Notes under the pieces: generated by a model
What the model was told of the DNA's origin: nothing
Databases searched by the model: none
The model's input: only the letters and a program-made list of their open reading frames with translations
Assembly (NCBI RefSeq): GCF_000365025.1
Contig: NZ_KB823012.1
Span: forward strand, 62,001 to 126,000
DNA length: 64,000 bases
Reading direction: 5' to 3'
Source of the DNA: Robiginitomaculum antarcticum DSM 21748
Lineage (GTDB): Bacteria > Pseudomonadota > Alphaproteobacteria > Caulobacterales > Maricaulaceae
Program-made: the position numbers and the translations under genes
Part shown: positions 45,923 through 55,104 of the stretch, one piece after another
Layout: each line of letters starts with the position of its first letter
Position numbering within the stretch: the stretch's first letter is position 1

Positions 45923-47158
45923 ATGAACCACCCTTTATTTGGTCTTCTCGGCGTTGCGCTCATATTGTTTGTGGCTTTTATGGCCTCCAATAATAAGCGC
46001 GCGATTAGTCCGCGTATCGTGCTGTCCTGCTTTGCGCTGCAGGTATTGATTGCCATTCTGGTTTTGTATGTGCCGCTGGGTAAAGATGTGCTGCAGGTCA
46101 TATCAGCCAAAGTGATTACCCTGCTGAGCTACGCCACGGCGGGGATTGAAATGATCTTTGGCGGGCTGGCGGATGAGAGTCTTGGCTTTAGCTTTCTGGT
46201 CCGCGTCTTGCCGGTTGTGATTTTCTTTTCAGCGCTAATGGAAGTGCTGTATCATATGAGAGTTATGCAGTTGATTGTGCGCTTTGGCGGCAAAGCCATG
46301 CATGTTCTCACAGGCACAAAGCCGATTGAATCGCTGAATGTCGTCGCTAATATTTTCGTCGGTCAAACCGAGGCGCCGTTGACACTTAAGCCCTATCTGC
46401 CGGGTATTTCGCGGCACGAACTGTTCACCATTATGGTCTCCGGCCTGGCCTCGATCGCGGGCACGGTCATGGCCGGGTATATTCAGCTGGGCATTAGCCC
46501 CGAATATCTGATCGCGGCCAGTTTCATGTCAGCGCCCGCAGGATTGTTGATGGCAAAAATAATCATGCCGGACCCTAAGGTCGAGGCGGGTGATGAAGAA
46601 GAGTTCAAGGATATTTTCACGCTTGGCAAAACTACCAGTCACCCCAATGTCATTATGGCCGCCGCTGTCGGCGCGCAAAACGGCGTGGCACTCGCTGTCG
46701 GCATCGGGGCTATGCTGCTCGCTTTCGTCTCGCTGATTGCAATGTGTAACGGACTGTTGGGGTATTTTGGAAGTTTTGCCGGATTTGAAGATTTGACGAT
46801 ACAAAGCATTCTCGGGCTGATTTTCGCGCCCGTCATGTATGTCATTAATGTGCCCTGGGCCGAGGCGCAGCAGGCCGGAGCCATCTTTGGCGAAAAGGTC
46901 GTTCTGAACGAATTTATAGCTTATATCAGCCTGACCAATGTGCAGGGGGATTTGTCGCCGCGCACAGTTGTCATCCTGACCTTTGCCTTGTGCGGCTTTG
47001 CCAATTTCAGCTCCATTGCCATCCTGCTTGGAGGGCTGGGTGCTCTTATTCCCGACCGTATGGCGGACATTGCTAAAATGGGCCTCAAGGCCGTTTTTGC
47101 GGCGTCGCTGGCCAATCTCATGAGCGCCGCTTTAGCGGGAATATTGGTTGGGTTTTAA
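45923..47158 (+). CDS. nupC: concentrative nucleoside transporter (NupC family)
   Basis: A 411-residue inner-membrane nucleoside symporter of the CNT family, with about ten hydrophobic segments. The substrate-binding signature VGQTEAPLTLKPYLPG is present, as are FMSAPAGLLMAKIIMPDP and the C-terminal LCGFANFSSIAILLGGLG. It supplies nucleosides to uridine kinase and thymidine kinase encoded nearby. Its 3' end overlaps the convergent oxygenase gene by 4 bases. Confidence 0.92.
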   Translation: MNHPLFGLLGVALILFVAFMASNNKRAISPRIVLSCFALQVLIAILVLYVPLGKDVLQVISAKVITLLSYATAGIEMIFGGLADESLGFSFLVRVLPVVIFFSALMEVLYHMRVMQLIVRFGGKAMHVLTGTKPIESLNVVANIFVGQTEAPLTLKPYLPGISRHELFTIMVSGLASIAGTVMAGYIQLGISPEYLIAASFMSAPAGLLMAKIIMPDPKVEAGDEEEFKDIFTLGKTTSHPNVIMAAAVGAQNGVALAVGIGAMLLAFVSLIAMCNGLLGYFGSFAGFEDLTIQSILGLIFAPVMYVINVPWAEAQQAGAIFGEKVVLNEFIAYISLTNVQGDLSPRTVVILTFALCGFANFSSIAILLGGLGALIPDRMADIAKMGLKAVFAASLANLMSAALAGILVGF

Positions 47159-48090
47159 GCCTTAAGGCCAATATCACGCAGACGTTCGTCCAAATAATCC
47201 TTAGCCGTAATATCCGGCTCGGCCGTCCCGCCTTGGGCAATACAGCCGGGCAGGGCGCTAATCACAAAATCTCCATTTGGATGTAAAAAGAACGGCTTTG
47301 AATATCGCGAATGTCGCGCGCGCTCCGGCGCGGGGTTTAGGACGCGGTGTGTTGTGGACGGCAAAATCCCCGCCGTCAGCCGCTGCAGCATATCTCCGCA
47401 ATTGACCACAATGGAGCCTTTGGGCGCATTGACGTCCAGCCAGATTCCACTGCGGTGTAGCGCTTGAAGTCCTGCTTCTTCGGCCCCGAGTAACAACGTG
47501 ATGAGATTGATATCTTCATGCGCGCCGGCGCGCACGCCACCTTCGGGAATATCGCCCGTTTGCGGGGGATAATGCAAAAGCCGCAAAATGGAATTGCCGG
47601 CATCCACTTTGTCGTCAAACCAATGCTCGTCCAGATTCAGATAGAGCGCGACGGCACGCAGAAGAACTTCCCCGAAACTGTCCAGCGCCTCGAATAATGC
47701 CAAAGTTGCGGGATCAAATTGCGGAAGCTCCGCAATTTGGGGCGTACCTTTCATAAAGGAGCGGTAGGGCGAGTGCGCAGGAAGCAGACGGCCGCGGTGC
47801 CAAAATTCTTTGAGGTCAGCTTGTGATCTCCCCTTGGCATTTTCCGTCATAAAGGGAGAGTAGCCGCGCTGATAGCCATCCTGCGCGTCGACATATTGGC
47901 GCTTAATAGGGTCATCCAGTTCGAAAAACGCTTCCGCCGCCGCGTCGGCTTTCGCAATGACCACGTCATCAATCGTATGGCCGCAGACAATCGCAAAGCC
48001 GGTTTCGCGAAAGGACCTGCCGAGCTTTTGCGCGAAGGCCGCTTTGTCGGTGTGCCAGAGCTCAAAGCTAATCGGGTCGATGGTTATCAT
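47155..48090 (-). CDS. iron/2-oxoglutarate-dependent dioxygenase (isopenicillin N synthase-like)
   Basis: A 311-residue non-haem iron oxygenase. The facial triad is visible as HEDINLITLLLG (His and Asp) and STTHRVLNPAPERARHSRYS (second His, plus the 2-oxoglutarate-binding Arg-x-Ser). The N-terminal DIOX_N-like part begins ITIDPISFELW. The 14 codons before the ATG at 48090 were rejected as non-homologous. Substrate unknown; relatives act on nucleobases, amino acids or peptides, and the nucleoside-salvage setting is only suggestive. Confidence 0.82.
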   Translation of the reverse strand: MITIDPISFELWHTDKAAFAQKLGRSFRETGFAIVCGHTIDDVVIAKADAAAEAFFELDDPIKRQYVDAQDGYQRGYSPFMTENAKGRSQADLKEFWHRGRLLPAHSPYRSFMKGTPQIAELPQFDPATLALFEALDSFGEVLLRAVALYLNLDEHWFDDKVDAGNSILRLLHYPPQTGDIPEGGVRAGAHEDINLITLLLGAEEAGLQALHRSGIWLDVNAPKGSIVVNCGDMLQRLTAGILPSTTHRVLNPAPERARHSRYSKPFFLHPNGDFVISALPGCIAQGGTAEPDITAKDYLDERLRDIGLKA

Positions 48091-48183
48091 GGCCAAAGTT
48101 TTCTGTAGGTCTGTGATACAAGACGCGCTCATACCGCAATATTAGTCACGGATAAATGCCTGCCCTGTATATGAGGCGGGCTG

Positions 48184-48783
48184 TTATTGTGCGGCGTCGG
48201 CGGCGTTAATATGCTTTTCGCGCCAGTGCTTGCGGCACAAGGTTATGTAACGCTCATTGCCGCCAACTTCAATTTGCTCGCCTTCAGTCACGGCCCTGCC
48301 GCGATCATCGACGCGCATATTCATCGTTGCTTTTTTACCGCACCAGCACAATGTGCGTATTTCGCGGATGTCATCGGCTAGTGCGAGAAGCGCCGCGCTT
48401 CCGGGGAACAGTTCGCCGCGAAAATCCGTGCGCAAGCCGTAGCACATGATTGGGATATGATGATCATCAGTGACCCGTGAGAGCTGCCAGACCTGGTCTT
48501 GTGTTAGGAACTGCGCCTCGTCCAACAAAACGCAATTGATAGGCTTTTCGGCATGGGCGGCCAATATATGGGCTTCTAAATCATCGGTATCAGAAAATGT
48601 GTCGGCCTTCGCCTCCAGCCCGATGCGCGATGTAATCAGCTCGCTCTTGCTGTCGCGGTCATCGATCACGGGTTTAAGCAGCAAAGTGTGCATGCCGCGT
48701 TCAAAATAATTATGGGACGACTGTAATAGTATGGTCGACTTACCTGCATTCATGGCAGAAAAATTAAAGTAGAGTTTGGCCAT
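48184..48783 (-). CDS. tdk: thymidine kinase
   Basis: A 199-residue type II thymidine kinase. Walker A AMNAGKSTILLQ is near residues 11-22, Walker B is VLLDEAQFL, and the zinc-binding cysteines appear as LCWCGKK and later LCRKHW. The ATG at 48783 gives the standard start MAKLYFNFSAMNAG. It phosphorylates deoxythymidine for salvage, complementing the nearby nupC and udk. Confidence 0.95.
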   Translation of the reverse strand: MAKLYFNFSAMNAGKSTILLQSSHNYFERGMHTLLLKPVIDDRDSKSELITSRIGLEAKADTFSDTDDLEAHILAAHAEKPINCVLLDEAQFLTQDQVWQLSRVTDDHHIPIMCYGLRTDFRGELFPGSAALLALADDIREIRTLCWCGKKATMNMRVDDRGRAVTEGEQIEVGGNERYITLCRKHWREKHINAADAAQ

Positions 48784-48853
48784 GAGTTGCATTCCGATCA
48801 ATCAGTCTCAAGCTGTAAGGAGAGTCGCTTTGCCGCCGCAAGGGGTTGAGTGC

Positions 48854-49375
48854 CTAATTCACACCTTTTAAAATCCGGTCTTCAAAAAGCTCTCTGTCGT
48901 CACTGGAATGCAGAACGCTGATATCACCTGTTGTCTCCAGGACGACCGCCCGTACTTGCGCAAAGTTAAATACATTCGCCTCGCGGAGTTTAGCGATCAG
49001 ATCGTTTTCCGTCACTTTGGTCTCAGCCAGTGCTTTATAGTCAATCTCACCATCACACATCAAAATGCGCGGCTGATTGTTAATCAGACTTGCAAAGCCC
49101 GCATTCGATTTACGCAAATAAGCGACAAGATACTGCAGAGCGAACATAACTGTCAGCGCTATCGCTCCATCGACAAGGGCGGGTTTTTTGAAGACAGCCG
49201 TACTGGCCAAAACGGACCCGATAGCAATGGTCATGGCAAAGTCGAAGGGGCTCATTTTCGAAAAACTGCGCAGGCCTGCAAGGCGCGTGAGCCCAACCAT
49301 CAATATATAAACCATGATCACTCCGAACGCGATAGCCGTAGCGCTGGTCCAATTTGTGTAAATCCAATCTGACAT
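48854..49375 (-). CDS. DUF421 (YetF/YcaP-like) membrane protein
   Basis: A 173-residue protein with three N-terminal membrane segments (residues ~10-95) followed by the YetF cytoplasmic domain, recognisable from RLAGLRSFSKMSPFDFAMTIAIGS, NNQPRILMCDGEIDYKAL and ENDLIAKLREANVFNFAQVRAVVLETTGDISVL. Members are widespread and poorly characterised. It appears complete and has host composition; the accessory region starts just upstream of it. Confidence 0.85.
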   Translation of the reverse strand: MSDWIYTNWTSATAIAFGVIMVYILMVGLTRLAGLRSFSKMSPFDFAMTIAIGSVLASTAVFKKPALVDGAIALTVMFALQYLVAYLRKSNAGFASLINNQPRILMCDGEIDYKALAETKVTENDLIAKLREANVFNFAQVRAVVLETTGDISVLHSSDDRELFEDRILKGVN

Positions 49376-49782
49376 TTAAGCCTCCCGATAGTGCAACTGC
49401 AAAATCAACGGGCGCGTGCAGGCATAGTTCCAAATAGACGGGGTTAGAAGTTAAAGGGCAAATTTTGATGAAAACTCTAAGGTCCCACATATTAGGTCGT
49501 GTTCCGCACATACGTTCAAACATCGCTGGAAAGGTAAGACTTTTGCGGCGAACTATGGCGAACTATTATGAGTTATCAAAACTATAGGCCGTGATTATTT
49601 GTTATCCGCTTGGATGCTTCGCACATTAATTGACAATGTGTTGAGACCGCAACCGGGGTAATAAAATTCAGTTTTTACACTATTAATAACTTGGTCTTAC
49701 AGGATTGATTAAGGGGTTTAAATCACATCTAATTTAACATGATAATCCGTTCATCGCATCGGGTTTGTGAGCAAAACTTATA
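49376..49782. other. gene-free AT-rich boundary
   Basis: No reading frame or RNA gene that I can support lies between the DUF421 gene and the radical SAM remnant. Composition falls here from host level to AT-rich, marking the left edge of the accessory region. A short direct repeat GCGAACTAT occurs twice near 49549-49565. Confidence 0.5.
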
Positions 49783-50992
49783 TTAATTGACGCCCTCGTC
49801 AGAGATACATTCAAGACATTGCACAAGGGTTGAAGCACTTATATGTCTATCACTTGCGATAGGACGAATCCATTCTTTCATTTCCGGGATTTTTGTCATA
49901 ATCTCGTTTTGGATTGATGAAATGAGGGTGTACAAAGATTCGCAATATACTGACGGATTGTTGAAAGACTCTCCATCAAAGCGATGGGGGAAATATCCTC
50001 CTCCACATATTTCATATACGTCACACGCCTTGCAAATTGAAGAGACTTGTTTTCCACCCTTTAAAAACGCTGCCGCCATTGGGTTTTTCTCCAAATCTGA
50101 AATAGCGTTGGTCGACACGTTAAGCCCCATTTTCGTAAAACTATCACCACAAATTTTTAAAGCTGACACAGGTTCTATTCCCCCATCAGTTTCAATGGCA
50201 ACGACTTTGTTTTCTAAAGCTCCCGGCATGGCATCGACTCTATTAGAGTTTCCAAAGAATGACTCCATTATTAGGGAGAACAAACGAATTTTCATTTGGC
50301 TTTTTTCGGATTCTCATTCCACGCTTTAAAGGCTGCAACTAACCATGACCCATATGTATAATTTACATTTTCAGGCGTAAAAGGGGCCTTCACGTGATTT
50401 GCTTCAGGTAGTAAAAAATCAACTCGAGTGCCCCCTAAATCAAAAAAAGCATCTACTGTTTCTACGGGACAAGCCTCAATGTTGATTACGCTTAAGATAC
50501 CGATACCGTCATCAATTTTATTCTTATATTTTTTAAATTTTGAACTCACACGATCAAAAGTTCCATTGCCTTTATGATCTAAACGAAATTGATCATGAAC
50601 AGCCTTCGAACCATCAATGCTTATTCCAATGCCAATTCGCAATGTGTTAAAATATCTACCCATTCTCCGGATAGTAAAATACCATTCGTTTGTAGGGAAA
50701 AAATAGGAGACACCGAGGGCTCTAATTGCTCCCGCGCCAGTTTGCAAAAAATTCTGTAGAACTCTTTCTTTTGCATTAGAGGCTCGCCACCGTGAAATAC
50801 AAAATGAAATTCATCTACAGCGTTTAGAGCGCAATGCTGTTTGACTCTGTGTATAATTAATTTCGCAGTCTCTATTGTCATCAATTTGGGCTGTTTCAAA
50901 TATGATAAATCACCGTGATTATACATATACCAATATGAGCAGTTGATGTTACAACGGCTTGCGACTTCCATTACGGCGACACTGATTGACAT
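49783..50992 (-). pseudogene. decayed radical SAM/SPASM peptide maturase
   Basis: Three overlapping frames together spell one radical SAM protein of about 400 residues. The N-terminal piece has SRCNINCSYWYMYNHGD, which matches the cluster loop of FxsB/cyclophane-type maturases except that the third cluster cysteine is Trp (TGG at 50930-50932). FHGGEPLM follows. A lost base near 50630 shifts into the next frame at GIGISIDGSKAVHDQF, and another in the A-run at 50301-50306 shifts to the last piece, which holds a SPASM cysteine set (CKACDVYEICGGGYF). The missing Cys makes it very likely inactive even without the frameshifts. Confidence 0.85.
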
Positions 50993-51005
50993 CCTGCTTT
51001 TTCCT

Positions 51006-51036
51006 GAAAATAATTGGCGCGTGATTAGCGCGCCAA
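51006..51036 (-). terminator. hairpin between small ORF and maturase remnant
   Basis: Minus strand: TTGGCGCG, 7-base loop, CGCGCCAA, then TTATTTT. It starts just after the stop of the 83-aa ORF. RiPP loci often have such a leaky terminator between precursor and maturase genes. Confidence 0.65.
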
Positions 51037-51039
51037 AAA

Positions 51040-51291
51040 TTATTTACGGAGCAATTCGCGTCGGGCGACATCGCGCACGGCAATTTCGCGATGATCGGCA
51101 TCTTGTAGAGTTGCAGATCCTTTGGAAAATTTGACATAACCCCCGGCTTCAAGCCAAGCTTTTTCTGGTTGAAAGCCGAGCTCTTCTGATAAAATGGACA
51201 TTATCTTTTCTTCTAGTTTGGGATTGGATTTGCGCAAATCAATAAAATCTTCGATGGTTAATCTTACGCTCAATACTTCTTTATCACTCAT
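51040..51291 (-). CDS. small ORF, candidate RiPP precursor of the decayed maturase
   Basis: An 83-residue protein starting at an ATG with GGAGG 5 bases upstream; ten extra upstream codons are possible but lack a signal. It has a charged helical N-terminal part (VLSVRLTIEDFIDLRKSNPK) and ends AVRDVARRELLRK. Its place, directly before a radical SAM/SPASM maturase and split from it by a hairpin, is where a precursor peptide would sit. No known core motif is clear; YVKF-SK and similar aromatic-plus-basic triplets are only suggestive. Confidence 0.4.
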   Translation of the reverse strand: MSDKEVLSVRLTIEDFIDLRKSNPKLEEKIMSILSEELGFQPEKAWLEAGGYVKFSKGSATLQDADHREIAVRDVARRELLRK

Positions 51292-51617
51292 GATTGCCTC
51301 CACCAAGTTGCGAAAACACAATTAATACTAAAAATTGTAAATATATAGTATACTTAAAAAATTATAACAACATCACTATTGAGAGTGATTTCCTTTAAAA
51401 TTTAGGTATACATATGCAACTTGGCGGAGCAGGGTTTCCAAAATATCTCTGAAGCCATAAATACACAGTATATAATAATTCACTCTTCACTTGGAGCACG
51501 ACCGTCGTTTATAAAAACGAATATCAATATTACGAATATGATGATCGCAGTCGCCTAGGTCATCACCGCACGGATAAGGCCGGAAACACCTATTACGATT
51601 ACGACGATGCAGGGCAG

Positions 51618-52991
51618 ATGACGTCATATTCCAAAGGTATGGGATATACCACAGGATGCACAGCGCCGTCAGAAACTCGCAAAGTTGATCTGACCTCCAA
51701 AACGCTGGGGTCGCGCACGGTGCAGATGGAGTATGATGCTCTCAATCGACTTTCCCAATTCCGCGATAGCGCGGAGGGGGGCAATGCCTGGCAATGGGTG
51801 GGCTATGACGCCCGGGGCAATGTCACGGATAACGGCACATCCACCCTTGGCGGATTAACGTTTACCTATGATATGTCGGATCAACCGACGGCTATTACTG
51901 ATGCGGTCAACGGCACGTTTAAATATGACGGCAATCTCAAGCGCGTGAAATCCGTGATGAATGGGGAGACGATCTATAATATTTATGACAGCTCCGGCTT
52001 TGTCTCCATGGTGGATCCGCTCTCAAGCAGTAGCCAATTTATTTATATCCGCCTTGGCGGGCAGGTTAGCGCGAGGATCTATCGAACTCCATCTGATATC
52101 GCGCCCCCTCAAATTAATTATACCCATACCGATCATCTGGGCAGCCCTGTTGCGGGCACGGACAGCGCGGGTAATGTCGCGTGGCGCGAACGCTATACGC
52201 CCTATGGCGAGAAACTGCTCAACCCGGCCGCGCTGGATAACCAAGCGGCCTTTACGGGCCATATCTATGACGCCCCCACCGGCCTGACCTATATGCAGGC
52301 GCGCTATTACGATCCAAACATTGGACGGTTCCTGAGTATTGATCCGGTGAATGTGACGCCAAGCACTCCGGGCATGTTTAATCGGTATGCTTATGTATAT
52401 AATGACCCGATAAATATAATCGATCCGACTGGGATGTATGGGTGCTCTGACACAGGTGCACAAGGTTTATCGGGCACTTGCTTTGACTCATCAAACTTTA
52501 GAACTGAAGACAAGAAAGGGTTTTTTGGAACCAGTAAGGCCAATGACTTTAGCGGGGATGCTGTGGGAACAGCATCTACGGATTCGGCGGCAACCTCTTT
52601 TGCTTCATCGACCAATCAAAAGACAGGTAATGAACAAGTTTCTCGAATTGATACAAATCCTGATGGAACCTCAACTACTTCAAATGTACCGTTGACAAGT
52701 TCATCCTCATCGTCAGCAGCCTTTAAACCATCCGAAGTGGCTGGTGCAGATGGTGTTGTTCATACTCACCCAACCAATAAAAACACTCCAGTTCCCGGAG
52801 CTGGTGATAGCCAAGTACCTGAAATGGGTATTCCAAACTATATTGCACATGGCTCCAATACGGTCATTGCTGTTGAAATCAGTGGCGGACAGGTTCGGGG
52901 TAGAGTCGTTTCGGGAAAATTGGGTTCAACTGACAGAAAAGCACTGAGGTCGAGATTGAACCAGTTTCAAAGAAGAGGAGAAACAAGATGA
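51618..52991 (+). CDS. Rhs core fragment with JAB-like (DUF4329-type) C-terminal tip
   Basis: 457 residues counted from an internal ATG. The frame is open and Rhs-like back to about 51490 (YYEYDDRSRLGHHRTDKAGN) with no start codon, so the N-terminal bulk of the Rhs protein is missing. YD repeats lead to the Rhs core end (MQARYYDPNIGRFLSIDP ... NDPINIIDPTG). After it comes a Ser/Thr-rich linker and a tip containing VVHTHPTNKN, PGAGDSQVPEMGIPNYIAHG and IAVEISGGQVRGRV, the His-x-His-Pro/Ser-x-x-Asp pattern of JAB/DUF4329-like toxins. A lipoprotein gene overlaps its stop by 4 bases. Confidence 0.85.
   Translation: MTSYSKGMGYTTGCTAPSETRKVDLTSKTLGSRTVQMEYDALNRLSQFRDSAEGGNAWQWVGYDARGNVTDNGTSTLGGLTFTYDMSDQPTAITDAVNGTFKYDGNLKRVKSVMNGETIYNIYDSSGFVSMVDPLSSSSQFIYIRLGGQVSARIYRTPSDIAPPQINYTHTDHLGSPVAGTDSAGNVAWRERYTPYGEKLLNPAALDNQAAFTGHIYDAPTGLTYMQARYYDPNIGRFLSIDPVNVTPSTPGMFNRYAYVYNDPINIIDPTGMYGCSDTGAQGLSGTCFDSSNFRTEDKKGFFGTSKANDFSGDAVGTASTDSAATSFASSTNQKTGNEQVSRIDTNPDGTSTTSNVPLTSSSSSSAAFKPSEVAGADGVVHTHPTNKNTPVPGAGDSQVPEMGIPNYIAHGSNTVIAVEISGGQVRGRVVSGKLGSTDRKALRSRLNQFQRRGETR
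52131..52349 (+). repeat. 219-bp Rhs core repeat, copy 1
   Basis: Near-identical DNA in three places (52131, 53946 and 55465), all 219 bases long and ending with the GRFLSIDP codons. Outside it the cassettes diverge completely. It marks the recombination segment that lets C-terminal tips be exchanged. Confidence 0.9.
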
Positions 52992-53377
52992 CATTTGCAA
53001 CCCGAATCTTTCTTATTCCTCTATTTTCAGTTTTGTGCGCTTGTAGCGGAGTGAGCAAAGTAAGTTTAGAAGAGGAGATTTTTTTAACTCCTGAAAAATT
53101 TGTTGGAGACACGCCAAAAGTGTGTGGCTATGTAATTTACAGTTCTGAAGACCATAATTTTTACCCTAGTAAGAATGAATTACGAGATAGGGAATTTGGA
53201 CTGGGCGTGACGCAAGGAAAGTTATCTGAAAAGTATCTTGAAAGCCTAGATGGACGGTATGTTTGTTTGTCTGGGAGGCTTTATAAGCGTGGTTGCGGTC
53301 GCGATTTAATATGCACAGATTCCACGCACGAATTTGCTCTTGAGGTTGATGGGGTAAGAAAAAAAGGGTCAGAATAG
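52988..53377 (+). CDS. lipoprotein, candidate immunity protein for Rhs tip 1
   Basis: A 129-residue protein whose ATG overlaps the stop of the Rhs tip gene (ATGA), the usual arrangement for a cognate immunity gene. It has a lipoprotein signal ending LCAC and a mature domain with Cys residues (VCGYVIYS, YVCLSGRLYKRGCGRDLIC) likely to sit in the periplasm. The family is not recognised; a complete terminator follows. Immunity function is inferred only from position. Confidence 0.6.
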   Translation: MTFATRIFLIPLFSVLCACSGVSKVSLEEEIFLTPEKFVGDTPKVCGYVIYSSEDHNFYPSKNELRDREFGLGVTQGKLSEKYLESLDGRYVCLSGRLYKRGCGRDLICTDSTHEFALEVDGVRKKGSE

Positions 53378-53381
53378 TTGT

Positions 53382-53440
53382 AGAGCAAGATAAAGCGAAG
53401 CGGCCTTTATGGCCCACTTCGACGCTAAAGCTCTGTTTTT
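53382..53440 (+). terminator. intrinsic terminator closing Rhs cassette 1
   Basis: A long plus-strand hairpin: AGAGC/GCTCT outside, AGCGAAG with CTTCGACGCT inside and GGCC-TTTAT-GGCC at the tip, followed by GTTTTT. It separates cassette 1 from cassette 2. Confidence 0.75.
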
Positions 53441-53585
53441 GCGACTTATTTACTGGGCCAAAATGCCCCCACATTGCTATCACCTTGGGCCACAAGTAAC
53501 CCCATCCCAGAAACCCCTATTTACTTGAATTAATTACCCCCTTTCTCGTCAGGACTCTTTGGGTGCAATCTGTTATCTCTGTATC

Positions 53586-54758
53586 ATGGCTTTTATAAAA
53601 CCCATTATCCTCACCATTCTGACCTTATTCATCTCGACCGGGCCGTGGGGCAGCGCGGCTTATGGGTATGACGGGCGTCTGCCAACGCCTTTTCCGGTTC
53701 AAATCGATTCACAGGATCGATTTGTCAGCACAGCTGACCTCGTCCAAAGTCTAAAGCGCGTGAAATCCGTAATGAACGGGGTGGCGATCTATAATATCTA
53801 TGACAGTTCCGGTCTCGTCTCTATGGTCGATCCGCTCACGGGGAATGATCAATTTACCTATCTACGCCTCGGCGGCAATGTCAGCGCGAAAATCCACCGT
53901 CAACCGTCGGATCTTACCGCGCCTGTGATTGAATACACCCATACCGATCATCTGGGCTCCCCGGTCGCGGGCACGGACAGCGCAGGAAATGTGGCGTGGC
54001 GCGAGCGCTATACGCCCTACGGCGAAAAACTGCTCAACCCCACCGCGCTGGATAACCAAGCGGCCTTTACGGGCCACATCTATGACGCCCCCACCGGCCT
54101 GACCTATATGCAGGCCCGCTATTATGATCCAAACATCGGACGGTTCCTCAGCATTGATCCGGTGGGGGTCACGCCAAGCACGCCGGGGATGTTTAATCGC
54201 TATTCTTATGTGGGGAATGATCCTATCAATGCGATTGATCCTGATGGTCGTCAAGTTTGTAGCAGTTGTCGTTTTATGCGGCCAAGGCCACGAGATGAAA
54301 AACTTCAAGAAAATGTTCAAAAAGCTTCCGTTAAGGCCGGCAGCGTTGCAGGCGCAGTAGGGGGTACGGTAGCAGACTTCACCCCAGGGGTCGGGGACGC
54401 TAAAGGAGCTATAGAGTTTTCAGAGAATCCAACTTTGGTGGGTGGCGCAGCAGTAGTAGTCGGAGTAGTGCCTATTGTAGGTGATTTAGCCGGAAAAGGT
54501 CTAAAAGCCGTTGCTCGGCATAGCTCTGAAAAACGGGCGTTAACTGCGATGGCAAAAATGGACAAAAAAACAGGGGGTATAACTGAAGGCGATATGTCTG
54601 CATATAAACAGCTTAACAGCGAACTTCCCGACCCATACCCAACTAACACGGTTCGCGGCCCTGAGAGCCATCCAACTGCTAGCGCTCCTACGAGCCAACA
54701 ACCTCACGGTCATGTCGGCCCTGTAGACCATATACCAATAAAGCCAGAAAAGCCTTAG
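53586..54758 (+). CDS. internally deleted Rhs protein with pre-toxin domain and unknown tip
   Basis: 390 residues. The first ~25 form a signal peptide (PIILTILTLFISTGPWGSAAYG), then PFPVQIDSQDRFVSTADL resembles the start of a secreted Rhs protein, and at about residue 55 it joins straight to the last part of the Rhs core (LKRVKSVMNGVAIYNIYDSSG ...). Hundreds of core codons are therefore missing. The tip begins after DPINAIDPDGR and has a hydrophobic pre-toxin segment (VADFTPGVGDAKGAIEF ... GVVPIVGDLAGKG). It ends in a His-rich PHGHVGPVDHIPIKP, which may be an active site. The toxin family is not identified. Confidence 0.75.
   Translation: MAFIKPIILTILTLFISTGPWGSAAYGYDGRLPTPFPVQIDSQDRFVSTADLVQSLKRVKSVMNGVAIYNIYDSSGLVSMVDPLTGNDQFTYLRLGGNVSAKIHRQPSDLTAPVIEYTHTDHLGSPVAGTDSAGNVAWRERYTPYGEKLLNPTALDNQAAFTGHIYDAPTGLTYMQARYYDPNIGRFLSIDPVGVTPSTPGMFNRYSYVGNDPINAIDPDGRQVCSSCRFMRPRPRDEKLQENVQKASVKAGSVAGAVGGTVADFTPGVGDAKGAIEFSENPTLVGGAAVVVGVVPIVGDLAGKGLKAVARHSSEKRALTAMAKMDKKTGGITEGDMSAYKQLNSELPDPYPTNTVRGPESHPTASAPTSQQPHGHVGPVDHIPIKPEKP
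53946..54164 (+). repeat. 219-bp Rhs core repeat, copy 2
   Basis: Second copy of the conserved core segment, with a few silent differences from copies 1 and 3. Confidence 0.9.
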
Positions 54759-54768
54759 AGAAATAAAT

Positions 54769-55104
54769 ATGGAAAATAAAAATCAATTTGTTATTTGTTG
54801 GTCAAAAGTCTTATTAAAATTGGACTTAGAAGTTATTGAAGTTTCGACTCAAAAATTAGGAATAAAGACCAATCTTGACGTACTTCCTCTATTGAAAAAC
54901 TTTGGCGGGAAGAATGGAATGTTATTGTTTCCTGATGGTTCAATGGTCTTGCAGCATCACCAGATATTATCTGAACAAGGGTTTGGCTATAGTGTTACAA
55001 GTTGCCCTAAATCTGCGGACGAAAGCTTGGAATTGTTTTTGATCTCTATGTTGAAAGACTGGACTTGGACTGGAGCGCAATCTGAAAAACCTGAATGGCT
55101 ATAA
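54769..55104 (+). CDS. candidate immunity protein for Rhs tip 2
   Basis: A 111-residue, low-GC, soluble protein 10 bases after the tip 2 gene. It has no signal peptide, so it would act in the cytoplasm, in line with an intracellular toxin target. Sequence such as LPLLKNFGGKNGMLLFPDGSM is typical of small immunity proteins, but I do not know the family. Its last codons (GAATGGCTATAA) coincide with the start of renewed Rhs core sequence, so the next cassette is fused directly to its 3' end. Confidence 0.6.
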   Translation: MENKNQFVICWSKVLLKLDLEVIEVSTQKLGIKTNLDVLPLLKNFGGKNGMLLFPDGSMVLQHHQILSEQGFGYSVTSCPKSADESLELFLISMLKDWTWTGAQSEKPEWL

